Origin: Ottowia massiliensis
GTDB taxonomy: Bacteria; Pseudomonadota; Gammaproteobacteria; Burkholderiales; Burkholderiaceae_C
Assembly: GCF_900240305.1 (NCBI RefSeq)
Contig: NZ_LT964854.1
Span: 1,860,001-1,924,000 of the forward strand
Length of the DNA stretch: 64,000 bases
Direction of reading: 5' to 3'
The position numbers were made by a program, and so were the translations under genes. The notes below the pieces were generated by a model, which searched no databases, had not been told where the DNA came from, and saw nothing but the letters and a program-made list of their open reading frames with translations. Numbering within the stretch: position 1 is the stretch's first letter; every line of letters begins with the position of its first letter. Positions 45,560 through 54,700 of the stretch are shown one piece after another.

Positions 45560-46174
45560 TTACTTGATCAGGGCCTGCCAGTCGCGGAAATGCGGGTGTT
45601 CGGCGCTGCGCAGCCATTCAAAGCCGACCATTTCGGTCGTTGCCAGTTCCGCGCCTGCGGCGGCCAGGCGGTCGTAGGCGGCGTCGCGGTTGCGCTCGGT
45701 GCGCGAGGCGCAGGCGTCGGTCACGACCCAGACGTCCCATTCCTCATCCAGCAGCGCCAGGGCTGTTTGCAGCAGGCACACGTGCGCCTCGCAGCCAGCG
45801 ATGACGATGGAGCTGCGCTGCGGCGCGGGCGGCTCGGCGGGCTTTTGCAGGTGGCGGGGCAGGCTGCGGGCATTGCCGCCGCGCGCGGCGGGCTGGGGCG
45901 GGCGCGGCGGGTTGAGCAGGGGCGCGAGTTCGGCTGCGCCGCCAAAGGCGGTTTTGGGTACGGCGCGGTCCAGCAGGCCAGCCAGCTCGGGGGCGCTGCC
46001 GCCAAGCTTGGCAGGGCATTGCTCGGTGGCCCAGACGGGCACGCCCAGCAGGCGGGCGAGCTTGGCCAGGCGCACGGCGTTGGTCAGGGCGGCGTCACCC
46101 TCGAAAAGCGCGGCCATCAGGCGCGGCTGATAGTCGATGAGCGCCAGTTGGGAGTCAGTGGCTTCAAGCAGCAT
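45560..46174 (-). CDS. Isochorismatase-like cysteine hydrolase
   Basis: The 204-residue protein keeps the family triad: D14 (LALIDYQPRLM), K74 (DRAVPKTAFG) and C133 (IAGCEAHVCLLQTALALLD). A proline- and arginine-rich insertion (about 88-119) interrupts the fold and is unusual. Substrate unknown: YcaC-like, nicotinamidase or isochorismatase are all possible. No siderophore biosynthesis genes adjoin it. Same strand as hemL but separated by a repeat. Confidence 0.8.
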   Translation of the reverse strand: MLLEATDSQLALIDYQPRLMAALFEGDAALTNAVRLAKLARLLGVPVWATEQCPAKLGGSAPELAGLLDRAVPKTAFGGAAELAPLLNPPRPPQPAARGGNARSLPRHLQKPAEPPAPQRSSIVIAGCEAHVCLLQTALALLDEEWDVWVVTDACASRTERNRDAAYDRLAAAGAELATTEMVGFEWLRSAEHPHFRDWQALIK

Positions 46175-46245
46175 GGCGGTGGTTCCTCATGGGAAGAAGG
46201 GAAAGCGTGTTCAGATGACGGGTTGCAGCGGGGCTGGGCTTTTGC

Positions 46246-46329
46246 ATCAGAAAGAGGAGCAAATTCAAGCCATAGCAAAATGGCTTTCGCGCTCATTCCA
46301 CTGGGACATCATGCTATTGATACAGGAGC
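46246..46329 (+). repeat. Dispersed intergenic repeat A, copy 15
   Basis: ATCAGAAAGAGGAGCAAATT, CCACTGGGACATCATGCTAT, TACAGGAGC. One of the best-preserved copies. Confidence 0.88.
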
Positions 46330-46376
46330 ATGCAAAGGGTGGGCGCGGGTTGCGTGCATCGGGGGCTTGTCATGGC

Positions 46377-47687
46377 TCAAGCCAGCTCGCGGAAGGCGGC
46401 GCGGGCGGCTTGCAAGGTGGCGGCAATGTCGTCTTCGCTGTGGGCGGCGCTGACGAAGCTGGCCTCATACAGCGCCGGGGCCACGTAAACGCCGCGCGAG
46501 AGCAGGCCGTGGAAAAAGCGGTTGAAGCGCGCGGCGTCGCTTTGCATGACTTCGCGGTAGTTTTGCGGCAGGCGGGGCAGCAGGAAAAAGCCGAACAGGC
46601 CGCCTTCGCTGTCGGCGCAAAAGGGTACGCCTAGTTCTTGCGCGGCGGCCCGAAGGCCATCCACCAGCGCGCGGGTGCGGGCCGAGAGGGCTTCGAAAAA
46701 GCCGGGCTTGCGGATTTCGCGCAGGGTGGCCAGGCCGCAGGCGGTGGCGATGGGGTTGCCCGAGAGCGTGCCGGCCTGATAGACGGGGCCGAGAGGGGCG
46801 AGCTGCTCCATGACATCGCGCTTGCCGCCAAAGGCGGCCAGGGGCATGCCGCCGCCTATGACTTTGCCCATGACGGTGATGTCGGGCGCAAAACCCGCAA
46901 TGGCCTTGGCGTGCAGGCTTTGCACGCCGCCCAGCGCGGTGCGAAAGCCGGTCATCACTTCGTCATAGATGAGCAGCGCGCCGTATTGGGTGCACAGCTC
47001 GCGGCAGCGGCGCACGAAATCAAGGCTGGCGCGCACGAAGTTCATGTTGCCCGCGATGGGTTCGATGATGAGGCAGGCCAGATCGCGCCCGTGCAGGGCA
47101 AAGGCTTCTTCCAGCTGGGCGAGGTTGTTGTATTCGAGCACCAGCGTGTGCTGCACCACTTCGGGCGGCACGCCCGCGCTGGTGGGGTTGCCAAAGGTGG
47201 CCAGGCCGGAACCGGCCTTGACCAGCAGGGCGTCGGCGTGGCCGTGGTAGCAGCCTTCAAATTTGATGATCTTGCTGCGGCCCGTGGCGCCGCGCGCCAG
47301 GCGGATGGCGCTCATGCCCGCTTCAGTGCCCGAGGAGACGAGGCGCACCATGTCCATGCTGGGCATGAGCGAGAGGACTTCTTCGGCCAGCTCCACTTCG
47401 CGCTCGGTGGGCGCGCCAAAAGACAGGCCGTCTTGCGCGGCGCGGCGCACGGCTTCCAGCACGGCCGGATGGCCGTGGCCGAGGATCATGGGGCCCCAGG
47501 AGCCGATGTAGTCGATGTAGCGCTGGCCATTGGCGTCCCACAGATAGGCGCCCTGCGCGCGCTGGATGAAGCGTGGCGTGCCGCCAACAGCGCGGAAGGC
47601 GCGCACCGGGGAATTGACGCCCCCCGGAATGACGCGGCGCGCGCGCTCCATCAGGGCACCATTACGATCGTTTACAGAATTTGTCAT
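46377..47687 (-). CDS. hemL: Glutamate-1-semialdehyde 2,1-aminomutase
   Basis: The 436-residue PLP enzyme forms 5-aminolevulinate in the C5 pathway. PGGVNSPVRAFRAVGGTPRF opens the fold, VRLVSSGTEAGMSAIRLARG binds cofactor phosphate, LIYDEVMTGFR holds the PLP aspartate, and K275 in PDITVMGKVIGGGMPLAAFG is the Schiff-base lysine. Length is typical. Divergent from the pil operon. Confidence 0.97.
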   Translation of the reverse strand: MTNSVNDRNGALMERARRVIPGGVNSPVRAFRAVGGTPRFIQRAQGAYLWDANGQRYIDYIGSWGPMILGHGHPAVLEAVRRAAQDGLSFGAPTEREVELAEEVLSLMPSMDMVRLVSSGTEAGMSAIRLARGATGRSKIIKFEGCYHGHADALLVKAGSGLATFGNPTSAGVPPEVVQHTLVLEYNNLAQLEEAFALHGRDLACLIIEPIAGNMNFVRASLDFVRRCRELCTQYGALLIYDEVMTGFRTALGGVQSLHAKAIAGFAPDITVMGKVIGGGMPLAAFGGKRDVMEQLAPLGPVYQAGTLSGNPIATACGLATLREIRKPGFFEALSARTRALVDGLRAAAQELGVPFCADSEGGLFGFFLLPRLPQNYREVMQSDAARFNRFFHGLLSRGVYVAPALYEASFVSAAHSEDDIAATLQAARAAFRELA

Positions 47688-47829
47688 GAGAGGCTGGGTA
47701 AATGTTCACGCTGGAAAGTTGAGACAAGGCCGCCTGTGTGTTGCAAGTCTGTCACGGCGGCATTGACTTTCTCTCCCAATTTTGCCAGAGCGCCCTTGGA
47801 CGGCTGCGGCCCGCCCGGGCCATTGGTTT

Positions 47830-47859
47830 TTGAGATGGCTCAGGTAGAGTGCGTATAAC
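47830..47859 (+). promoter_or_regulatory. Candidate promoter of the pilG operon
   Basis: TTGAGA (47830-47835) and TATAAC (47854-47859) with an 18-base spacer, about 220 bp before pilG in the 393 bp hemL-pilG gap. A further AT-rich TAGATACAAT lies just downstream. Confidence 0.35.
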
Positions 47860-48080
47860 TTATAGATACAATCGTTGCACTCCATGCGACATTGGCATAA
47901 GCTTGCACCGTCTCTATGCCCTTTGTTTCATGAGGGCGGCGTGGCTGACTGCCGCATTGAATGGCAGCGGGCAAGCCGCGCGGAGAGCTTTGCTTGTGGG
48001 CGGCGCGCCCGCAGGCAGGAGAGAAAACAGACTTTCCGGGTTTGCTTCCCGGCTTGAAAACAGTTTCGAGAAAATCATCC

Positions 48081-48449
48081 ATGAAAGTACTGATCATTGA
48101 CGATAGCAACACCATCCGCCGCAGCGCCGAGATTTTTCTCAAGCAGGGCGGCCATGAGGTCATGCTGGCCGAAGATGGTTTCGACGCGCTCGCGAAAATC
48201 AGCGATTTCCATCCGGATCTGATTTTCTGCGACATTTTGATGCCGCGGCTGGACGGTTACCAGACCTGCGCCATCATCAAGCGCAATGAAAAATTCTCGA
48301 CCACGCCCGTGATCATGCTGTCTTCCAAGGACGGCGTTTTCGACAAGGCGAGGGGCCGCATGGTGGGGTCGCAGGAGTACCTCACAAAGCCCTTCACAAA
48401 AGACCAACTGCTGCAAACCGTGCGGGATTTCACTGGACAAGCCAATTAA
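48081..48449 (+). CDS. pilG: Type IV pilus response regulator PilG
   Basis: The 122-residue single receiver domain begins MKVLIIDDSNTIRRSAEIFL; phospho-acceptor D51 (LIFCDILMPRLDGYQ) and conserved K (YLTKPFTKD). PilG promotes pilus extension downstream of ChpA. ATG 48081 gives the family start; the open frame upstream is not conserved in style. First gene of pilG-H-I-J-chpA. Confidence 0.93.
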   Translation: MKVLIIDDSNTIRRSAEIFLKQGGHEVMLAEDGFDALAKISDFHPDLIFCDILMPRLDGYQTCAIIKRNEKFSTTPVIMLSSKDGVFDKARGRMVGSQEYLTKPFTKDQLLQTVRDFTGQAN

Positions 48450-48456
48450 GGAGAAC

Positions 48457-48825
48457 ATGATGGCCATCCGTAACGTGCTGATCGTGGATGATTCCAAGAC
48501 CGAACTGATGTTTCTCAGCGAATTGCTGAAGAAAAATGGATTTTCCGTGACAACGGCTGAAAATGCGGAAGATACCTATAAACGCCTGGCCGAGGCCATT
48601 CCAGACTTGATTCTGATGGACGTGGTCATGCCCGGACAAAATGGTTTTCAGCTGACGCGCGCCATTACGCGCGATCCGAAGTACGCCAATGTGCCCGTGA
48701 TCATGTGCACGAGCAAGAACCAGGAAACGGACCGCGTGTGGGGCATGCGCCAGGGCGCGCGCGACTACATCACCAAGCCGGTCAATCAGGCCGAGCTGCT
48801 GGCCAAGATCAAGGCGCTGGGATAA
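48457..48825 (+). CDS. pilH: Type IV pilus response regulator PilH
   Basis: The 122-residue receiver domain MAIRNVLIVDDSKTELMFLS with phospho-acceptor D55 (LILMDVVMPGQNGFQL) and YITKPVNQAELLAKIKALG. PilH tunes or ends the signal, probably as a phosphate sink. AAGGAGAAC precedes the start, 8 bp after pilG. Confidence 0.92.
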   Translation: MMAIRNVLIVDDSKTELMFLSELLKKNGFSVTTAENAEDTYKRLAEAIPDLILMDVVMPGQNGFQLTRAITRDPKYANVPVIMCTSKNQETDRVWGMRQGARDYITKPVNQAELLAKIKALG

Positions 48826-48831
48826 GCGGTC

Positions 48832-49380
48832 ATGTCCGACAAACAAGCTTTGCGCGACTTCCAGGGGCGCCTGGCTGAGCGTTTGCAGGCGGCGACTCAG
48901 GCCAGCGGCGCAGAAGCCTCGTGGCTGGCCGTGGAAGCTGGTACGGCCCGGCTGCTGTTTCCCCTGGATCACGCGGGGCAGATTTTTCCGTGGTCGGCCA
49001 TGCAGCCGGTGCCTTACGTGCGCGCGTGGTTCATGGGTGTGACCAACCTGCGCGGCAATCTGTGCGGCGTGGTGGACTTGGCTGCATTCATGGGTACGGC
49101 TCCCGCCAAGCCGCGCAGTGAAATGGCGCTGGCCCAGTGCTGGCTGGTGGCCTTCAATCCTTTGCTGGAAACCAATTGCGCCTTGCTGGCGGATCGTCTT
49201 TCCGGGCTGCGAACGATGGAAATGTTTACCGAATCAGCGCCCGCGCCCGACGGCGCGCCTGCGTATTTCGGGCATCTCTATACCGACAACCAGGGCGTGC
49301 AATGGCAGGAAATCAATTTGCAGGCTCTCTCGCTTGATGCGTCGTTTCTGAGCATCGGCACGACATCTTCTGAAAGCTGA
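48832..49380 (+). CDS. pilI: CheW-like adaptor PilI
   Basis: The 182-residue CheW-domain protein (about 20-175) couples the receptor PilJ to the kinase ChpA. YVRAWFMGVTNLRGNLCGVVDLAAFMG is the family core. It starts 7 bp after pilH. Confidence 0.88.
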   Translation: MSDKQALRDFQGRLAERLQAATQASGAEASWLAVEAGTARLLFPLDHAGQIFPWSAMQPVPYVRAWFMGVTNLRGNLCGVVDLAAFMGTAPAKPRSEMALAQCWLVAFNPLLETNCALLADRLSGLRTMEMFTESAPAPDGAPAYFGHLYTDNQGVQWQEINLQALSLDASFLSIGTTSSES

Positions 49381-49385
49381 ACATC

Positions 49386-51620
49386 ATGGCCTTTTCCGAC
49401 TTGTTGAAGAAGAAAAATACGGACGCGGACGCATCCGGCGGAAATTCAACCCAAAGCCCCAGCGGCTTTGGCCTTTCGACGACGACCGCCATCATGGAAG
49501 GCGAGGGCGCTGCCGCAGGCGCTTCTTCTCCAAAAGATGGCGCTGCGCTGTATCTGTCTGACTCATTCCGGATGCCGGTGCTTGGGCAAGGCACGGCGGA
49601 GCGCCATCAGCGCGTGCTGTTCGTTCTGCTGGGGCTTTGCGTGGCCGTGTTGGCCGGCATGGTGGCCTGGACAGTTTTGAGCACGGACAAGGTGGCCAAG
49701 CAGGTGTCCGCCACGGGCAATGCGCTGATGCAGTCGCAGCGGCTGGCCAAGTCGGTTTCGCAGGCCGCCGTGGGCAATGCTTCTGCGTTTGCCGAAGTAA
49801 AGGAAAGTGCAGACGAGCTGGATGCCTCGGTTGCCGGTTTGCAAAAAGGCAGTGAAACCGTGCCCCGGCTTGGCGCGGGCTATGCGGAAAGCATGAACCA
49901 GATCGTGCCTCTGGTGGAGCGCGCCCACAAGAACACGCAGATCGTGCTGGGCCAGGAAAAAACGCTGACGCAGGTGGGCGTTTCCCTGCGCAAGATGAGC
50001 AGCAACTCCACGGAGCTGCTGTCCATTGCGGAAAATATTTCTTCTCTCAAATTGCAGGCCAATGCCCCGGCGGCAGAGATGTCGGCCACGGGTCAGCTGG
50101 TGATGCTGACGCAGCGCATCAGTAAATCCGCCAATGAGTCGCTCACGCTGGACGGCATCAACCCCGAAGCCGTGTTTCTGCTGGGCAAGGATTTGAATAC
50201 CTTCAAGGAAATTGCCGAGGGCTTGCTGAACGGCAACGCGGATCTGCGCCTGGCGCCCGCGCGTGATGACCGCGTGCGCGAGAACCTGCAATCGCTGCTG
50301 AAGGTTTATGAGCAGACCCGCGCGGATGCCAGCGGCATTCTGGGCAATTTGCAAGGCCTGGTGGCCGCCCGCGAGGCGCAAAACAGCATCGTGGCTGACA
50401 GCGAACCCCTGCGCAAGAGCTTGCAGGCGCTGGAAGGCAAACTTTCGTCCACCTCGGGCCTGCGTCCCGAGCACTTGCTGGGAATGATCATTCCAGGCCT
50501 GCTGGCCTTGCTGGCTGCGGCCGGGCTGGGCTACGTGCTGCTGCATGAAAGCCGCCAGCGCCAGTCGCTCGCTGAAGAGCAGCGTCATCTGGCCGAACTC
50601 CAGCAGCAGGAATCCAAGCGCGTCAATGACGCCAACCAGGCGGCCATCTTGCGGCTGATGAACGAACTGCAAACGGTGGCCGAGGGCGATTTGACGCAGG
50701 AAGCCACGGTGACGGAAGACATCACCGGCGCAATTGCCGACTCGGTGAACTACACGGTGGAAGAGCTGCGCTCGCTGGTGGGCAACGTGCAAAGCACGGC
50801 TACGCGCGTGGCGCAGACGACGAGCAAGGTGGAAAGCACTTCCAACGAGCTGCTTAACGCCTCCACGCAGCAGCTGCACGAAATCCGTGAAACTGGCCAG
50901 TCCGTGCTGGACATGGCGGCCCGCATCAACCACGTTTCAACGCAGGCGCAGGAATCGGCGGCCGTGGCGCGCCAGTCGCTGGTCGCTGCGGAATCGGGCC
51001 TGACGGCCGTGCAAAACACAATCGGCGGCATGAACGCCATTCGCGACCAGATTCAGGAAACGTCCAAGCGCATCAAGCGGCTGGGCGAGTCTTCACAGGA
51101 AATTGGCGAAATTACCGAGCTGATCGCCGACATTACCGAACAGACCAACGTGCTGGCGCTGAACGCCGCCATTCAGGCCGCTTCCGCTGGTGAAGCAGGC
51201 CGGGGCTTTTCCGTGGTGGCTGAAGAAGTGCAGCGACTAGCGGAGCGCTCGGCCGATGCCACGCGCCAGATCGCTTCGCTGGTGAAAGCCATTCAGACCG
51301 ACACGCAGGACGCGGTGGCCGCCATGGAGCGCTCCACGCAGGGCGTGGTCGAAGGCGCGCGCCTGTCCGACAACGCCGGAACGGCCCTGTCGGAGATCGA
51401 CAGCGTGTCGCGCCGCCTGGCCGAGCTGATTGAGCGCATTTCCGCCTCGGCTTCCAAAGAGGCGCAGCAGGCCAATGAAGTGGCGCGCAACATCCAGCAT
51501 ATCTTTGCCGTGACGGAGCAAACAGGCGAAGGCACTCGCTCCACAGTGGCGCAGGTGCGCGATTTGACCCGCATGGCGGATGAACTGCGCCAGTCCGTGG
51601 CGCGCTTCAAGATTGCCTGA
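49386..51620 (+). CDS. pilJ: Methyl-accepting chemotaxis protein PilJ
   Basis: The 744-residue receptor has transmembrane helices at about 70-92 (LFVLLGLCVAVLAGMVAWTV) and 362-384 (IIPGLLALLAAAGLGYVLLH) flanking a periplasmic PilJ domain. HAMP and signalling domains follow, with the tip ITEQTNVLALNAAIQAASAG and RGFSVVAEEVQRLAERSADA. The cytoplasmic N-terminus is about 60 residues longer than in Pseudomonas, rich in Ser/Gly. It senses pilus-related signals for the Chp pathway. Confidence 0.92.
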   Translation: MAFSDLLKKKNTDADASGGNSTQSPSGFGLSTTTAIMEGEGAAAGASSPKDGAALYLSDSFRMPVLGQGTAERHQRVLFVLLGLCVAVLAGMVAWTVLSTDKVAKQVSATGNALMQSQRLAKSVSQAAVGNASAFAEVKESADELDASVAGLQKGSETVPRLGAGYAESMNQIVPLVERAHKNTQIVLGQEKTLTQVGVSLRKMSSNSTELLSIAENISSLKLQANAPAAEMSATGQLVMLTQRISKSANESLTLDGINPEAVFLLGKDLNTFKEIAEGLLNGNADLRLAPARDDRVRENLQSLLKVYEQTRADASGILGNLQGLVAAREAQNSIVADSEPLRKSLQALEGKLSSTSGLRPEHLLGMIIPGLLALLAAAGLGYVLLHESRQRQSLAEEQRHLAELQQQESKRVNDANQAAILRLMNELQTVAEGDLTQEATVTEDITGAIADSVNYTVEELRSLVGNVQSTATRVAQTTSKVESTSNELLNASTQQLHEIRETGQSVLDMAARINHVSTQAQESAAVARQSLVAAESGLTAVQNTIGGMNAIRDQIQETSKRIKRLGESSQEIGEITELIADITEQTNVLALNAAIQAASAGEAGRGFSVVAEEVQRLAERSADATRQIASLVKAIQTDTQDAVAAMERSTQGVVEGARLSDNAGTALSEIDSVSRRLAELIERISASASKEAQQANEVARNIQHIFAVTEQTGEGTRSTVAQVRDLTRMADELRQSVARFKIA

Positions 51621-51746
51621 TCGCCGGGCCAGAGGAGTCGTCAATTCATTTCCCGGCTGCGGCGGACACGATCCGGCAGCCGGGGCCGCGCCTGATAAGA
51701 AGGGCGCGGCCCTCAAAACAGAACAATCTTGGGAGTTCACATCGTC

Positions 51747-54700
51747 ATGGCACTGAACCCGGCTGAGGCCAGCGCAGGGACCCACATCAATACTGGCGAC
51801 CTTGGGCCGCTGGCATGGGTTCTTGACGAAACCAGAAAATCGCTCGAAGCAGTTACCAAGGCGCTCAGGCGCTTCGTCAGCGATGCGGAAACCGCGCGCG
51901 GGGTTGATTTGTCCACCATCGACAGCGGCCCACTGCGCCTGGTGCGCCAGCAGCTGCACCAAGTGGTTGGCGCGCTCGAAATGGTGGGGCAGGACGTGGC
52001 GGCGCACATGGTGCGCGGCATGGAGGGCGTTGCCCAGCAGTTTGTCCAGCATCCCGAAAAATGCACGGAAAAGGCTGTATCCGTTGTCGAAAACGCCGGA
52101 TTCGCCCTGGTTGAGTATCTGGAAGGGCAGCTGGGAGAAAACCCGCGCCCGGCGCTGGGACTGTTCCCCCAGTTTCAGGAAGTGCAGCAGCTGGCGGGCG
52201 CTGACCGCATTCACCCGGCAGATTTGTGGCCCGTCAGTTGGCGCTGGGTCAATCCGGCAACTCCGGCGGCCCTGCAAAAACTGCATTACGACACGGCGGT
52301 GCGCCAGCGCGTGGATCACGGCACGCTCAAGATCATGAAGACGGCCGATGCCAACGCCGCAGAGGAGCTGTGCGTGGTCAGCCTGGGGCTGGCTGACGGC
52401 GAAACGGCGCTGCATCCCGGCATTTTCTGGAAGCTGTCATCGGGCTTTTTCGAGGCATTGGGGCATGGCCTGCTCAAGCCGGACGTGTATATCAAGCGCG
52501 CGGCCTCGCGCATTCTGGTTCAGTACACCGCGCTGGCGCGAGGCGAGCGCTCCGTTTCCGAAAGGCTCGCGCAAGACCTGCTGTTTTTCTGCTCGCAAGC
52601 CCAGCCGAAGGGCGAAGAAACCCCGGTGCTGAAAGCCGTCCGCGCGGCATGGGGCTTGCAGGACAGCGAGCCTGTCGATTACCAGACAGCCGTCTTCGGC
52701 TTGTTTGACCCTTCGGTGCTGGCGCAGGCGCGCCGCCGCATTGACACGCTCAAGGAAGCATGGTCTGGCCTGGCGGGCGGCGATCTGGCGCGGCTCAAGA
52801 GCAGCGTGGACCAGTTCGGCCTTGTGGCCGATTCGCTGCGCCGCCTGCACGCGCATGGCAAACCCCTGGCAGACGCCTTTGTTCATGTGGCCCGTCATGT
52901 GGCCAAGTCCGCCGCCGTTCCGTCCCCCGACCTGGCGATGGAAGCGGCCACGGCCGTGCTGTTTCTGGAAGCGTCCTTCGTGGATTTCCGCCCTGGCGAT
53001 ACGGTGTTCGCCGCGCGGACGCGGCAGCTTGCTGACCGTCTTGAGGCCATCTTGCATGGCGGCGTGCAGCAGCCTCTGGACTCCTGGATGGAAGAGCTTT
53101 ACCGCCGCATCAGCGACCGCCAGACGCTGGGCACCGTGGTCAGCGAGCTGCGCGTGACGCTGGGCGAAGTCGAGCAGCAGCTCGATCAGTTCTTCCGCAA
53201 CGTGACCGACCGCGCGCCATTGAGCACGGCGCTGACGCAGATGGTGCAAATGCGCGGCGTGCTGCTGGTGCTGGGGCTGGATCAGGCAGCGCAGGCCGTG
53301 GCGCGCATGCGCGATGTTGTCGAAAACATCACGCAATACGATGGCGAAGACATCCAGCAGGCGCACGCGCAAGACTTCGAACGGCTGGGCAACAGCCTGG
53401 GGGCGCTGGGTTTTCTGATCGACATGCTCAGCTACCAGCCCGTGCTGGCGAAAAAGCTGTTCACCCTGGACGAGGAGACGGGCGAGCTGCGCCCTATCAT
53501 GGGCCGTACTGCGCCGGCCCACCTGCTGCAAAGCGCAGACGAAGCGCCATCGCTGCCAGCTTCGGACGATGATGGCGCGCAGCCCGCCATTGCCGACCTG
53601 ATCGACGACGTGCGGGCTTCTTCCGAAAGCACCCCGCACACATTGCCGGGCCAACTGGAGCAAATTGCCCTCTCGGCGGCGCTGGATGACAAGACGGCGC
53701 TGGCCAATGCCGCCAAGGAGGCTGCGCGCGCCGCGCGCGCCAACGACGCCGAGGGCCTCAAGGGCGCAATGGACAAGCTCACCACCTTGGCCAGCCCCAC
53801 ACCGGCTCCCGTGGCGGCGCCAGCTGCCGCCGAGCCGCAGGTGGATGACGACCTGCTCGACATCTTTCTGGAAGAAGCGCGTGAAGTGATCCAGAACGGC
53901 CAGCAGGCCATTCAGGCGCTGGAGCAGCGCTCTGACGACATGGAGCAGCAAACCACGCTGCGCCGCGCCTACCACACGCTCAAGGGCAGCTCCCGCATGG
54001 TGGGGCTGAACGAGTTTGGTGAAGCGGCCTGGGCCATGGAGCAGCTCATGAACGCCTGGCTGGCCGAGCAAAAGCCCGCCAGCGCCGAGCTGCGCGCCTT
54101 GGCTGCCGAGTCCATGCTGGCTTTCGGCAACTGGGTGGAGGCCATTGCCGCCAAGCAGTCTGGCCATTGGCAGGCCGGGCCTTTCCGCATCAGCGCCGAA
54201 GCCATGCGCACCGGGCAGGAGCGTGTTCCGCTGCCTGCCATGCCAGTGGCAGCCGAAGAACCTGCGGCGCAAACGGCAGCTCTCGCAGAAGAAATCATTG
54301 ACGTTGCTGAAGCGGAGCTGCCTGCCCAGATGGATGCGCCGCTTGAAACTGCGGCCGAGTCTGCGCCTGAACCGGAGGCTGACGCCGTTCCGGCAGATGA
54401 ACCAGCCACGGCGGAGCCTGCGGCCGCTCTGGGCCTGGCGGATCTCGACCTGCCCGACCTTGCCCTGCCAGAGCTGGCCAATGACGAGGCCGTGCCGCCG
54501 GCCATTGAAGCGGAGGCAACCGGAGAACCGCCGGCAGCCGAGCCTGAGCAAGCCCAGACGGTTGAAACCAGCGAGGGCGCTTGCGCAGATGATTTGGCGC
54601 TGTTTGAGCCGCCCCCGGAAGAATCGCCCGCGCCTGAAATCATCGAAATCGACAGCCTGCTGCCTGATCTGGAACTGGGCGGCCAGGGGCAAGAAGCGGG

